Positions 17,102-27,778 of a stretch of DNA of 64,000 bases are shown in pieces. The notes under the pieces are model-generated. The model had not been told where the DNA came from, did no database searches, and was given only the letters and a program-made list of their open reading frames with translations. The first letter of the stretch is position 1. Each line of letters starts with the position of its first letter. The translations under genes and the position numbers were made by a program. Source of the DNA: CAYMOV01 sp964392085 (GTDB lineage: Bacteria; Oederibacteriota; Muellerivitia; Muellerivitales; Muellerivitaceae); NCBI GenBank assembly GCA_964392085.1, contig CAYMOV010000001.1, forward strand, positions 1-64,000, written 5' to 3'.

Positions 17102-17130
17102 TTGTATCCGTTTAGGCGTTCCACTATATT
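17102..17130 (+). promoter_or_regulatory. Probable promoter of the nuo operon
   Basis: TTGTAT at 17102-17107 and TATATT at 17125-17130 with a 17-base spacer, 63 bases before nuoA. A GGGGC/GCCCC hairpin with a T-rich loop lies just upstream (about 17078-17095). Confidence 0.6.
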
Positions 17131-17192
17131 GTGCCGGCTTTCAAAGACACCCCACTAAAGGTAGTTCCCGCGTCCTTTTAAGGAGTCGCGTC

Positions 17193-17573
17193 ATGTTGGA
17201 ACAATACGGTTACGTCCTGGTTTTTCTTCTGGCGGGCTTTGTGTTCATCCTGGGGGCCTTCCTGACGGGCTGGGTTTTCAGCCCCAACGGTCTCCTGGGG
17301 TTGAAACACAAGTACCGGATGGAGATCCAGGAGGACACCTATGAGTGCGGTGTGGACAGCATCGGTTCCGCTTGGATCCGGTTCAACGTAAATTTCTACC
17401 TCTACGCCCTTCTCTTCGTCCTGTTCGACATTGAGACGGTTTTCCTCTACCCCTGGGCGGTTTCATTCCGTGCCTTGGGATGGCCGGGTTTCATTGAAGT
17501 CATCGTTTTCGTCTTGGTCCTGATGGGAGGCCTGGCCTACGCCTGGCGGAAAGGTGCCTTGAAATGGGAATGA
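17193..17573 (+). CDS. nuoA: NADH-quinone oxidoreductase subunit A
   Basis: A 126-residue membrane subunit with three transmembrane segments. The conserved TYECGVDSIGSAWIRFNVNFY loop and LFDIETVFLYPWAV segment identify NuoA, which lies at the junction of the membrane and peripheral arms near the quinone site. AAGGAG precedes the ATG. It is the first gene of an eleven-gene operon and overlaps nuoB by 10 bases. Confidence 0.95.
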   Translation: MLEQYGYVLVFLLAGFVFILGAFLTGWVFSPNGLLGLKHKYRMEIQEDTYECGVDSIGSAWIRFNVNFYLYALLFVLFDIETVFLYPWAVSFRALGWPGFIEVIVFVLVLMGGLAYAWRKGALKWE

Positions 17574-18100
17574 CCGGGATTTCAACTGAGGAGCTCCGGG
17601 TCCTGGAGGAGCAATCCAAGGTTCCCGGTTTGTGGACCTTGGAAAAGGCCGTGGAATTCATCTTTAAGTGGGCCCGTAAAAATTCCCTTTGGCCCCTGCA
17701 ATTCGGCACCGCTTGCTGCGCCCTGGAGATGATGGCCACCGCCGCCGGACGGTATGACATGGCCCGTTTTGGGGCGGAGGTTTTTCGGGCTTCCCCCCGC
17801 CAGGCTGATTTGTTGATCGCCGCCGGGACCATCACGGAAAAGATGGGTTACGCCCTCAAGCGGCTCTACGAGCAGATGCCGAAGCCTAGTTGGGTCATCG
17901 CCATGGGAAGTTGCACCATCGCGGGCGGGCCTTATTATTACGATTCCTACACGGTCGTGAAGGGGATCGATTCCTTCATCCCGGTGGACGTTTACGTCCC
18001 TGGCTGCCCTCCCCGGCCCGAGTCGCTGATCCACGGCTTGATGGCCATCCAACGAAAAATCGAGGACGAGCCGATTTTCCGCCGCCGTCGGTCCGAATAA
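17564..18100 (+). CDS. nuoB: NADH-quinone oxidoreductase subunit B
   Basis: A 178-residue subunit carrying cluster N2, the last iron-sulfur centre before quinone. The four ligands are visible: the tandem Cys 51-52 in FGTACCALEMM, Cys 117 in MGSC and Cys 148 in PGCPPRPE. ATG 17564 overlaps the end of nuoA; a second Met two codons later is an alternative start. Confidence 0.96.
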   Translation: MGMTGISTEELRVLEEQSKVPGLWTLEKAVEFIFKWARKNSLWPLQFGTACCALEMMATAAGRYDMARFGAEVFRASPRQADLLIAAGTITEKMGYALKRLYEQMPKPSWVIAMGSCTIAGGPYYYDSYTVVKGIDSFIPVDVYVPGCPPRPESLIHGLMAIQRKIEDEPIFRRRRSE

Positions 18101-18126
18101 GCCGGGAAGATCGGAGAAACGAACCC

Positions 18127-18600
18127 ATGAACCCCGAAGAACTGAAGTCTTCCTTGGAACGCGACTTCGCCGGCTCCCTGGCATCGGTGGCGGTGACGCC
18201 CCAAAAGGAAGTCCTGGCGGTCGTGAAGGCCGAATCCTACGTGGACTTCTGCCGGTCCCTCCGGGACCGGAAGGATTATGGCTTCGGCCACCTTTCCTGC
18301 CTGACAGCGGTGGATTACCCGGCGGCGAACAAGATCACCGTGGTCTGCCACTTTTGGTCCTACGAGCATCGGCACCAACTGACGGTCAAGTTGGATGTGG
18401 ACCGTGGCCAGCCGAAAGCCCCGAGCTTGGACGGTTTGTGGAAAAGCGCCGATTGGTTCGAGAGGGAAGTGTTCGACCTTTATGGGGTGGTCTTCGAGGG
18501 GCACCCCAACCTGCGTCGAATCATGATGCCGGACGACTACAAAAAGTTCCCACTCCGCAAGGACTTCACCGATGACGGATTTATTGTTAAGCCAAATTAA
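18127..18600 (+). CDS. nuoC: NADH-quinone oxidoreductase subunit C
   Basis: A 157-residue peripheral-arm subunit (30 kDa type). ADWFEREVFDLYGVVFEGHPNL is the family signature near residue 110, followed by RRIMMPDDYKKFPLRKDF. The start is ATG 18127, with GGAG upstream. It is a separate protein here, not fused to NuoD as in Escherichia coli, and it overlaps nuoD by 29 bases. Confidence 0.95.
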   Translation: MNPEELKSSLERDFAGSLASVAVTPQKEVLAVVKAESYVDFCRSLRDRKDYGFGHLSCLTAVDYPAANKITVVCHFWSYEHRHQLTVKLDVDRGQPKAPSLDGLWKSADWFEREVFDLYGVVFEGHPNLRRIMMPDDYKKFPLRKDFTDDGFIVKPN

Positions 18601-19717
18601 GCTGGGTGACGAGTCCCCGTCGGGTACCGACGAGTACGTGGTCAACCTGGGGCCGCAGCACCCGGCCACCCACGGGGTGCTGCGGTTGGTCGTCAAACTG
18701 GACGGCGAATCGGTGATGGAAACCATCCCCGTGCTGGGCTACCTGCACCGGTCCATCGAGAAGATCTGCGAAAACAGGACCTTTCCCCAGGGCATCACCT
18801 ACACGGACCGGGTGGATTACGCCTCCGCCATGACCGTCAATCTGGCCTGGAGCCTTGCCTCCGAGCGCCTCTTGGCCATCGAGGCCCCCGTCCGGGCCCA
18901 GTGGCTCCGCATGATTTTCACCGAACTCCAACGGATCGCCAGCCACCTCCTTTGGTTCGGCGCCTTTGGGGGCGATCTGGGGGCCTTTACGCCCTTTCTC
19001 TATGGTCTCCGGGAACGGGAACGGATCCTCGACCTCTTTGAGATGACCTGCGGCCAGCGACTGACCTACAACTACATCCGGATCGGCGGCGTCATGATCG
19101 ACGTCCTCCCAGAATTCGTCCCGAAATGCCGGGCCTTCCTGGATTATTTCGAGCCCAAGATTGACGAGTACGAAAAGCTCATGACGTACAACCCGATCTT
19201 CCTGGAGCGTACGAAAGGGGTGGGGATCATTCCCGCCGAAACGGCCGTGAATTGGGGAATCTGCGGGCCTTCCCTCCGCGGGTCGGGAGTGACCTGCGAC
19301 GTAAGGAAGCAGACTCCTTACCTTTTCTATGACCAGGTAAAGTGGGAAGAACCCTTGGAGTATGGGGCGGATTGTTGGAGCCGTTATAAAGTCAGGATGA
19401 ACGAGCTTCGCCAGTGCGTTTCGATCATCCGGCAAAGCCTCGATCGCCTGGAACCCGGGCCCGTGGAAGCCAAGATGCCGCCGATCCTGAAGGCGCCCAA
19501 GGATTCTGAGGTTTATTTCAGGACCGAATCCTCCCGGGGTGAGATGGGCATCTACCTGGTAGGGGATGGGACCGCCAAACCTTGGAAGAGCAAGTTCCGA
19601 ACGGCCTCCTTCAGCAACCTGGCGATCCTCGACAAGATCACCCGGGGATGGAAAGTGGCGGACATCATGGCGGTATTGGGAAGCCTCGACATGATCGTTC
19701 CGGAAGTGGATCGGTAA
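18572..19717 (+). CDS. nuoD: NADH-quinone oxidoreductase subunit D
   Basis: A 381-residue 49-kDa-type subunit that forms the quinone-binding cavity with NuoB. The LGPQHPATHGVLRL motif near residue 30 includes the His-containing loop at the quinone head-group. The IRIGGVMIDV and ESSRGEMGIYLVGDG segments are also characteristic. ATG 18572 lies inside nuoC. The next gene is nuoH, 71 bases on, so nuoE, nuoF and nuoG are missing from the place where many operons have them. Confidence 0.96.
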   Translation: MTDLLLSQIKLGDESPSGTDEYVVNLGPQHPATHGVLRLVVKLDGESVMETIPVLGYLHRSIEKICENRTFPQGITYTDRVDYASAMTVNLAWSLASERLLAIEAPVRAQWLRMIFTELQRIASHLLWFGAFGGDLGAFTPFLYGLRERERILDLFEMTCGQRLTYNYIRIGGVMIDVLPEFVPKCRAFLDYFEPKIDEYEKLMTYNPIFLERTKGVGIIPAETAVNWGICGPSLRGSGVTCDVRKQTPYLFYDQVKWEEPLEYGADCWSRYKVRMNELRQCVSIIRQSLDRLEPGPVEAKMPPILKAPKDSEVYFRTESSRGEMGIYLVGDGTAKPWKSKFRTASFSNLAILDKITRGWKVADIMAVLGSLDMIVPEVDR

Positions 19718-19788
19718 GTCGCGGCCCTTTGGTTGGGGGGGCGTTTCAAGTGGGTTTGGATTTCATCCGGTGGATCAGGAGCTAACAC

Positions 19789-20877
19789 GTGAGCGGCGCT
19801 GACATCCTCATGACGGTCAAGGCACTCCTTCAACCCGTTTTCCAGGCGTTGGGGCTTTCCCCGACCCTGCAAACCGTGGTTTACGCGGCCCTCTCCGCGG
19901 CCGTGGTCTTCAACGTGGCGGCGGGATTGACCACTTTCCTGGTCTGGATGGAGCGGAAGGTCTCCGCCCACATGCAAAGCCGCATCGGACCCAAACGGGT
20001 CGGACCTTTCGGCCTGCTCCAAACCGTTGCGGACGCCATTAAGTTGACGATCAAGGAGGATGTCCGCCCAGCACATCGGGACAAGATCCCCTATTTTTTG
20101 GCCCCCATCATCGGTTTTGTGGCGGCTTTCATGGGTCTCGTGGTCATTCCCTTCGACAGGGGTTTCGTGGTCGAGGACCTCAACGTGGGTATCCTTTACG
20201 TGGTGGCCATCACCGGCTTCAGCGTGATCGGGATCTTGATGGCGGGTTGGAGTTCCAACAACAAGTTCTCGCTTTTGGGGGGGTTCCGTTCCGCGGCCCA
20301 GATCGTCAGCTATGAAGTCCCCCTGGTGCTGTCGGTCATCCCGGTCATCATGGTGACGGGGACCCTCAGCCTCCACCACGCGGTGGAATACCAGGCGGTC
20401 AACGGCTGGTGGTTCACGAGCCTCCGCTACGCGGTCCCCATGGCCGTCGCCTTCATGGTTTTCCTGACCTCCGCGACCGCTGAGGCCAACCGGGCCCCCT
20501 TTGATATTCCCGAGGCCGAATCGGAGTTGGTGGCCGGGTTTCACACGGAATATTCGGGCGTCAAGTGGGCCATGTTCTTCCTCGGGGAGTACATCGCCGT
20601 GGTGGTGTCGTCCTGCGTGGCGGTGTCACTCTTTTTGGGAGGTTGGCTTGCGCCCCCGGGGGTGGACGCGCTGTTTGGGATGATGCACCTACCCTTCCTG
20701 CCGGGCTACCTCTGGTTCCTCCTGAAGTTGCTAGTGATCATCTACTTCATCATGGCGTTTCGCTGGACGTTTCCCCGATTGCGGGTCGACCAACTGATGG
20801 ACTTCGGCTGGAAAGTCCTGATCCCCATCGCGGTTTTAAACATCCTATTGACCGGCCTTTTGGTGTTGGGCGCCTGA
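19789..20877 (+). CDS. nuoH: NADH-quinone oxidoreductase subunit H
   Basis: A 362-residue membrane subunit with about eight transmembrane helices. It forms the bridge between the quinone cavity and the proton-pumping arm. Family motifs: VWMERKVSAHMQSRIGPKRVGP, and the acidic loop TATAEANRAPFDIPEAESELVAGFHTEYS. GTG start preceded by CAGGAG. Confidence 0.96.
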   Translation: MSGADILMTVKALLQPVFQALGLSPTLQTVVYAALSAAVVFNVAAGLTTFLVWMERKVSAHMQSRIGPKRVGPFGLLQTVADAIKLTIKEDVRPAHRDKIPYFLAPIIGFVAAFMGLVVIPFDRGFVVEDLNVGILYVVAITGFSVIGILMAGWSSNNKFSLLGGFRSAAQIVSYEVPLVLSVIPVIMVTGTLSLHHAVEYQAVNGWWFTSLRYAVPMAVAFMVFLTSATAEANRAPFDIPEAESELVAGFHTEYSGVKWAMFFLGEYIAVVVSSCVAVSLFLGGWLAPPGVDALFGMMHLPFLPGYLWFLLKLLVIIYFIMAFRWTFPRLRVDQLMDFGWKVLIPIAVLNILLTGLLVLGA

Positions 20878-20905
20878 AATCAGCCGGTTTGGAGAGGGGG
20901 AGAAC

Positions 20906-21457
20906 ATGCTGGGTGTTTTAGCCAAGTACGTGATGGACATCCTGAAGGGGTTCTGGAACCTGGTCCTTGGCCTTTCGGTCACGATCAAGTACTTTTTCCT
21001 GAAAACCAACACCTACCAATACCCGGATGAGCGCCTCCCCCTGCCGGAGCGCAGCCGAAGCATGATCAAGTTGATTTACGACGGCGAGAAGGACCAGTTC
21101 AACTGCGTGGCCTGCATGATGTGCGCCAAGGCCTGTCCCAACAGCTGCATCAAACTCGAGGGTGTGCGGGGCGCCGACGGCAAGCGCCGCGTCACGACGT
21201 TCCAATTGGACTTCTCGACCTGCATCTTCTGCGGGTATTGCGTCGAAGCCTGCGGGTTCGACGCCCTGACGTTCGTGTCGGAGGAATACGAGAATTCGGT
21301 TTACCACCGCGGGAGCCTCTTGCAGGACGAACAGGCCATGAAATGGGTCCGGCCGTCGCACCTGTCCCCCCCGAAGGAAGAAAAACCGGTCGTGGCGGTT
21401 CCGTCGGCCCCTTTAGGAGCGTCTTCGGTACCGCCGGCCCAGGGAGCGTCCGCCTGA
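20906..21457 (+). CDS. nuoI: NADH-quinone oxidoreductase subunit I
   Basis: A 183-residue ferredoxin-like subunit with two 4Fe-4S sites: Cys 67, 70, 73 with 116 and Cys 106, 109, 112 with 77, in the usual crossed pattern. The second site reads CVEACG rather than the usual CVEACP, but all eight Cys are present. The N-terminus is an amphipathic membrane-binding stretch. About 35 extra residues at the C-terminus are Pro/Ala/Ser rich. Its stop overlaps the start of nuoJ (TGATG). Confidence 0.95.
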   Translation: MLGVLAKYVMDILKGFWNLVLGLSVTIKYFFLKTNTYQYPDERLPLPERSRSMIKLIYDGEKDQFNCVACMMCAKACPNSCIKLEGVRGADGKRRVTTFQLDFSTCIFCGYCVEACGFDALTFVSEEYENSVYHRGSLLQDEQAMKWVRPSHLSPPKEEKPVVAVPSAPLGASSVPPAQGASA

Positions 21458-21972
21458 TGTCCAACGCGATCTTTTACGTCCTGTCAGCGATCGTCGTTTT
21501 GTCCGCCCTGATGGCGGTCACCCAGCGCAACCTTTACCATTGCTCGCTTTACCTGGTGCTGTCCCTTTTCGGGACCGCCGGCGTGTTCCTTTACCTGGGG
21601 CAGGAGTTCCTGGCCGCCGTCCAGATCCTCATTTACGTGGGGGCCGTCACGGTCCTCCTGATCTTCGGGATCATGCTGACCCGACAGGTGATGGACGCAC
21701 GGGTGAAGACGATGAACAAGCAGGTAGGGATGGCCTTCGTGGTATCCGCGGGGATGGTCCTGGCCATGGTCAAGGCCTTCGGACACGGCGTCCCGAGGAT
21801 GACTTCCTTGGGGAGGGGCCAAGGCGCCGGTTGGGGCGGTGATGTCGGTTCCCTGGGGTTGGCACTCTTGAGGCCCGACCAGGGGTTCGTCTTCGCCTTT
21901 GAACTGCTTTCCTTCCTCCTCCTTTCGGCCTTGGTGGGCGCCATCGTGGTGGCCCGAAAGGAGAACGACTGA
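21457..21972 (+). CDS. nuoJ: NADH-quinone oxidoreductase subunit J
   Basis: A 171-residue membrane subunit with about five helices. The family helix AAVQILIYVGAVTVLLIFGIMLTR is present; its pi-bulge helix gates the proton path in known structures. ATG 21457 overlaps the nuoI stop, with GGGAG upstream. A Gly-rich loop (about 105-125) is not conserved in the family. It overlaps nuoK by one base. Confidence 0.93.
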   Translation: MSNAIFYVLSAIVVLSALMAVTQRNLYHCSLYLVLSLFGTAGVFLYLGQEFLAAVQILIYVGAVTVLLIFGIMLTRQVMDARVKTMNKQVGMAFVVSAGMVLAMVKAFGHGVPRMTSLGRGQGAGWGGDVGSLGLALLRPDQGFVFAFELLSFLLLSALVGAIVVARKEND

Positions 21973-22286
21973 TGGACTCGGGCATTCCGATGGAACACTT
22001 CCTGGTTTTGGCCGCCCTTCTGTTTGGGATCGGCCTTTTCGGCGTCCTCGCCCGCAAGAACGCGATCGCGGTTCTGATGGGCATTGAGTTGATGCTGAAC
22101 GCCGTCAACATCAATTTCCTGGCGTTCGCCCGGGAGTGGGGCGGCGGCATGGCGGGGACTGTTTTCGTGGTCTTTGTCATCGCCGTGGCTGCGGCCGAGG
22201 CGGCCGTCGCGCTGTCCATCATCATCGCCATCCACCGCCGGTTTAAGAGCGCCAACGTGGACGAAGTCGATCACCTGAAGAACTGA
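21972..22286 (+). CDS. nuoK: NADH-quinone oxidoreductase subunit K
   Basis: A 104-residue, three-helix membrane subunit. The two buried glutamates expected for proton transfer are present, in MGIELMLNAVNINF and in AAAEAAVALSI. Start overlaps the nuoJ stop (TGATG). Confidence 0.95.
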   Translation: MDSGIPMEHFLVLAALLFGIGLFGVLARKNAIAVLMGIELMLNAVNINFLAFAREWGGGMAGTVFVVFVIAVAAAEAAVALSIIIAIHRRFKSANVDEVDHLKN

Positions 22287-22316
22287 CCGTGGACCCGTTA
22301 CTCCTGGAGGATTCGA

Positions 22317-24233
<1,917 letters not shown>

Positions 24234-24240
24234 GGAACCC

Positions 24241-25851
24241 ATGACCTCCCAAGCCATAAGCCTTCCCGATGAAAGCCGCGCGACCCTGTTGGCGGGATCC
24301 CTGATCCCGGGGTTGCTCGGTTATTTCCTTTTGCCCCGCCCCGAGGCGGGACAACTGGCCGTACCCCTGTTGTCGTTTTTCGTGGTCCTGCCCATGCTGG
24401 TCTCGTTCCTCATGATCGTGGCGCCGGGAAAGAGCTACCGGTGGCTGGGCCTCGCGGTGAGCGCCTTGACCGTCGGGATGTCGATCCGCCTTTTCGGCTT
24501 CTACGGGCAGGCCCCCGCGGGTTTTCAATTCACCGAACAGGTGCCTTGGCTCTCCAACCTCGGGATCAACTACATCGTGGCGGTGGACGGGATCAGCGTC
24601 CTGATGGTGATCTTGACCTCCGTGATCTATTTCACGGGAACCGTGACGTCCTGGAATATGGAGCCCCGCGGAAAGGAGTTTTTCGTCCTCTTCAACCTCC
24701 TGGTGGGCGGGGTTTTCGGGGTTTTCGTGAGCCTGGACCTCTTCTTCTTCTTCATGTTCTACGAACTTGCCGTCCTTCCCATGTACCTCCTCATCGGCAT
24801 CTGGGGCTCGGGCCCGAAGGAATACGCGGCCATGAAGCTGACGCTGTACCTCCTGGCGGGCTCGGCCTTCATGTTGGTGGCCTTCATCGCCATGTATTTC
24901 GGCTCCGCGGTCCATACCTTTGACCTGCGGGTCCTCATGGACCCGGTGAGGACGGCCTTCAGCTTTGGGTTCCAGAAATTCTGGTTTCCCTTCCTTTTCG
25001 TCGGGTTCGGCGTGATCGGGGCCCTTTGGCCACTCCATACCTGGTCCCCGGACGGCCACTCGTCGGCGCCGACCTCGGTCTCCATGCTCCATGCCGGGGT
25101 CTTGATGAAACTAGGCGGTTTCGGGATCATCCGGGTCGCCCTCCCCTGCATGCCCGACGGGGCGCGATATTGGCTGCCGCTGTTCGCACTCCTGACCATC
25201 GTGAACATCCTTTATGGCTCGATCGCCGCCCTGAAACAGACGGACCTCAAGTTCGTCACGGCCTATTCCTCGGTGTCCCACTGCGGGTACGTTCTTTTCG
25301 GCATCTGCACGATGGATAAGATCGGCATCAACGGCGCCGTGATGCAGATGTTCTCCCACGGCATCATGACGGCCCTGTTCTTCTGCATGATCGGTTTCAT
25401 CTACGGCCGAACCCATACCCGGGACATCCCGAAGCTGGGGGGCCTGTTGGCGGTTTTCCCCCTGGTGGGATCCCTTTACATCGCGACGGGCATGGCTTCG
25501 GTGGGCTTGCCGGGGATGTCCGGGTTCGTGGCGGAATTCATGATTCTAGTCGGGGCCTACCAGTCGGGATATCAGCATAACTTCGGGTACTTCAAGATCC
25601 TGTTCCCCATGGCCATCCTGGCGGTGGGGGTGACGGCCATTTATGTCCTTCGGGTGCTACAAAACGTGTTTTACGGCCCCGTGAAGGACCCCCACTACAA
25701 GGGTCTCCCACAAGCCCGGTTCATCGAGTATTTCCCGATGGCCCTGTTGATGGGGGTCATCCTGATGGTGGGCTTGTACCCTAAACCCTTCGTGGACCTC
25801 GTCAATACCGCGGTGGGACCCTTGATCGACCACGTGGGAGGCTTTAAGTGA
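24241..25851 (+). CDS. nuoM: NADH-quinone oxidoreductase subunit M
   Basis: A 536-residue antiporter-like subunit. The Glu of FFFMFYELAVLPMYLLIGIWG and the helix-7 segment LWPLHTWSPDGHSSAPTSVSMLHAGVLMKLGG identify NuoM. GLPGMSGFVAEFMILVGAY is the conserved helix-11/12 region. Its stop overlaps the GTG start of nuoN (GTGA). Confidence 0.96.
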   Translation: MTSQAISLPDESRATLLAGSLIPGLLGYFLLPRPEAGQLAVPLLSFFVVLPMLVSFLMIVAPGKSYRWLGLAVSALTVGMSIRLFGFYGQAPAGFQFTEQVPWLSNLGINYIVAVDGISVLMVILTSVIYFTGTVTSWNMEPRGKEFFVLFNLLVGGVFGVFVSLDLFFFFMFYELAVLPMYLLIGIWGSGPKEYAAMKLTLYLLAGSAFMLVAFIAMYFGSAVHTFDLRVLMDPVRTAFSFGFQKFWFPFLFVGFGVIGALWPLHTWSPDGHSSAPTSVSMLHAGVLMKLGGFGIIRVALPCMPDGARYWLPLFALLTIVNILYGSIAALKQTDLKFVTAYSSVSHCGYVLFGICTMDKIGINGAVMQMFSHGIMTALFFCMIGFIYGRTHTRDIPKLGGLLAVFPLVGSLYIATGMASVGLPGMSGFVAEFMILVGAYQSGYQHNFGYFKILFPMAILAVGVTAIYVLRVLQNVFYGPVKDPHYKGLPQARFIEYFPMALLMGVILMVGLYPKPFVDLVNTAVGPLIDHVGGFK

Positions 25852-27296
25852 TCGCAACCGCCGCCTTTTCCGTCGAACTGATCCTCCTGGGGACCTCCCT
25901 CCTGGTCCTGGGCTGGGACCTTTTTCTGAAGGAAGGGTCCAAGAAGGATATCCTCTACATTCTCGCCTTCCTGGGGACGGGGGCCGCCACCCTCCTGGTG
26001 TACGACCGTTGTCCCTGGTCGACGGGCACGGCGTTCGCGGGTTTTCTCGTGACCGACTCCCTGGCCCTGTTTGGGAAGGGAATTATTCTCATCGCGACGC
26101 TCTATACTTTGGCCATGTTGGTCCGGTACTTGAAGAAAGCCGGCGAGCGATACGCGGCCGAGTTCATCGGGATACTGCTCATCGCGTCGGCCGGCGCCAC
26201 CGCCCTTGCATCGTCCCGTGAGATCATCACGCTTTACATTTCCCTGGAGACTCTGACCATCTCGAGCTATCTCTTGGCGAGTTTCGCCAAGAAGGACGCC
26301 GCCAGCAATGAGGCCGGGATGAAGTACCTGTTGTTGGGGGCCTTTTCGACCGCCCTGCTCCTCTTCGGCTTCAGCTACCTTTATGGCTTGACTGGGACCA
26401 CCATGATCGAGGAAATGGCCAGCCGCCTCCGGTTGATGCCCCCGGGGCCCTTGGGGGTTTTCGCCGTGATCCTGGTGGTGGCCGGATTGGCTTTCAAGAT
26501 CGCCCTGGTTCCTTTCCACATGTGGGCCCCTGATGTCTATGAGGGGGCGCCGACCCCCGTCACGGCTTACCTGTCGGTGGCCTCCAAGACGGCGGGATTC
26601 ATGGCCTTCATCCAGCTATTCGTCTTGGGACTGACAGTGCCGGGGTTGGAGGAGGTTTGGATGGGCCTCTTCGGGGTGTTGGCCGTCCTCACCATGGCGG
26701 TCGGGAACCTCGCCGCGATCCCCCAGACCAACATCAAGCGCATGATGGCCTTCTCATCCGTGGGGCAGGCCGGTTACATCATCCTGGGGATCTTGGCGGC
26801 GGATAAGCTGGGGATCACCGCGGTGCTTTATTACCTCTTCCTTTACGCTTTCACCAACTTTGGGATTTTCTACTCGATCCAGCTGGTTTCCCATAAGACC
26901 GGCAATGACCTCATCGAGGATTACGCCGGGTTGTCCCGCCGGCAACCCCTGATCGCCGCGACCTTCCTGGTCTGCCTGTTGTCCCTCGCGGGCGTCCCGC
27001 CCTTGGCTGGGTTCACGGGGAAGTGGTACCTCTTCTCCGCGGCGGTCCAGAGGGGTTATGTCATCCTGGTCTTCTTTGGCATCCTCTTCTCGGTCGTCTC
27101 GCTTTATTACTACCTGCAGGTGATCCGGAAGGCCTACATCACCGAGCCGAAGGACGCCTCCGAAATCCCAGTCCACCCCATGGAAAAGGCGATCCTGCTC
27201 TTCTCCATCGTGATGACCGTGGTGCTGGGCGCCTTCCCGGGCGCCTTCATGCGTTTGGCGGAAGCCGCGGCCTCCACCTTCCCGGCCCTCAACTAA
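25848..27296 (+). CDS. nuoN: NADH-quinone oxidoreductase subunit N
   Basis: A 482-residue antiporter-like subunit. The Glu in SLETLTISSYLLASF and the segment FKIALVPFHMWAPDVYEGAPTPVTAYLSVASKTAGF identify NuoN. It ends the complex I gene set. The next gene, precorrin-2 dehydrogenase, starts eight bases later on the same strand, with no terminator, so the tetrapyrrole genes are probably co-transcribed. Confidence 0.96.
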   Translation: MIATAAFSVELILLGTSLLVLGWDLFLKEGSKKDILYILAFLGTGAATLLVYDRCPWSTGTAFAGFLVTDSLALFGKGIILIATLYTLAMLVRYLKKAGERYAAEFIGILLIASAGATALASSREIITLYISLETLTISSYLLASFAKKDAASNEAGMKYLLLGAFSTALLLFGFSYLYGLTGTTMIEEMASRLRLMPPGPLGVFAVILVVAGLAFKIALVPFHMWAPDVYEGAPTPVTAYLSVASKTAGFMAFIQLFVLGLTVPGLEEVWMGLFGVLAVLTMAVGNLAAIPQTNIKRMMAFSSVGQAGYIILGILAADKLGITAVLYYLFLYAFTNFGIFYSIQLVSHKTGNDLIEDYAGLSRRQPLIAATFLVCLLSLAGVPPLAGFTGKWYLFSAAVQRGYVILVFFGILFSVVSLYYYLQVIRKAYITEPKDASEIPVHPMEKAILLFSIVMTVVLGAFPGAFMRLAEAAASTFPALN

Positions 27297-27304
27297 ACCG
27301 CCCG

Positions 27305-27760
27305 ATGGGGGGCCCCCTTTTCCCGGTTTTCCTCGACCTGCGTGGGAAGCGCTGCCTGGTGGTCGGGGGGGGGAAGGTTGGGCTCCGTCGCGCGGGGAAG
27401 CTCCTGGCCGCAGGGGCTTGGGTCCGCCTGGTCGCCCCGGTCCTCGGTTCCAGTCCCCCAAAAACCTCCGCACGATTGACGGTTCACCGCAGGCCCTTTC
27501 GGCCCTCCGACCTGAAGGGAGTGCGGTTGGTATTCGCCTGCACGAATGATCCCCGGGTCAACGCGGCGGTCGTCCGACGGTCCCGTCGTTTGGGCCTCTG
27601 GGCCAACCGGGCCGACGCGAGGGATTCGGATTTCATCCTCCCGGCCGTGGCGACGAGACGGGGCGTGATGGCGGCCTTTTCAACCTTAGGGCGTTCGCCT
27701 TCGTTGGCGCGCCGTCTTCGGATAGAATGGTCCCGTCCCCAACGGCGGACCAAAGACTAA
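27305..27760 (+). CDS. Precorrin-2 dehydrogenase / sirohydrochlorin ferrochelatase-type (CysG N-domain, Met8-like)
   Basis: A 151-residue protein starting at ATG 27305. PVFLDLRGKRCLVVGGGKVGLRRAGKLLAAGA is the family's NAD-binding Rossmann start. VFACTNDPRVNAAVVRRSRRLGLWANRADARDSDFILPAVATR matches the middle of Met8/CysG. The family oxidises precorrin-2 to sirohydrochlorin, a step to siroheme and, in some bacteria, to heme by the siroheme route. It is shorter than the usual 200 residues and lacks most of the C-terminal helical domain, so chelatase activity is uncertain. The coding sequence contains a G9 run (27365-27373). Confidence 0.85.
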   Translation: MGGPLFPVFLDLRGKRCLVVGGGKVGLRRAGKLLAAGAWVRLVAPVLGSSPPKTSARLTVHRRPFRPSDLKGVRLVFACTNDPRVNAAVVRRSRRLGLWANRADARDSDFILPAVATRRGVMAAFSTLGRSPSLARRLRIEWSRPQRRTKD

Positions 27761-27778
27761 ATACCCAGGGAGCGCCCC

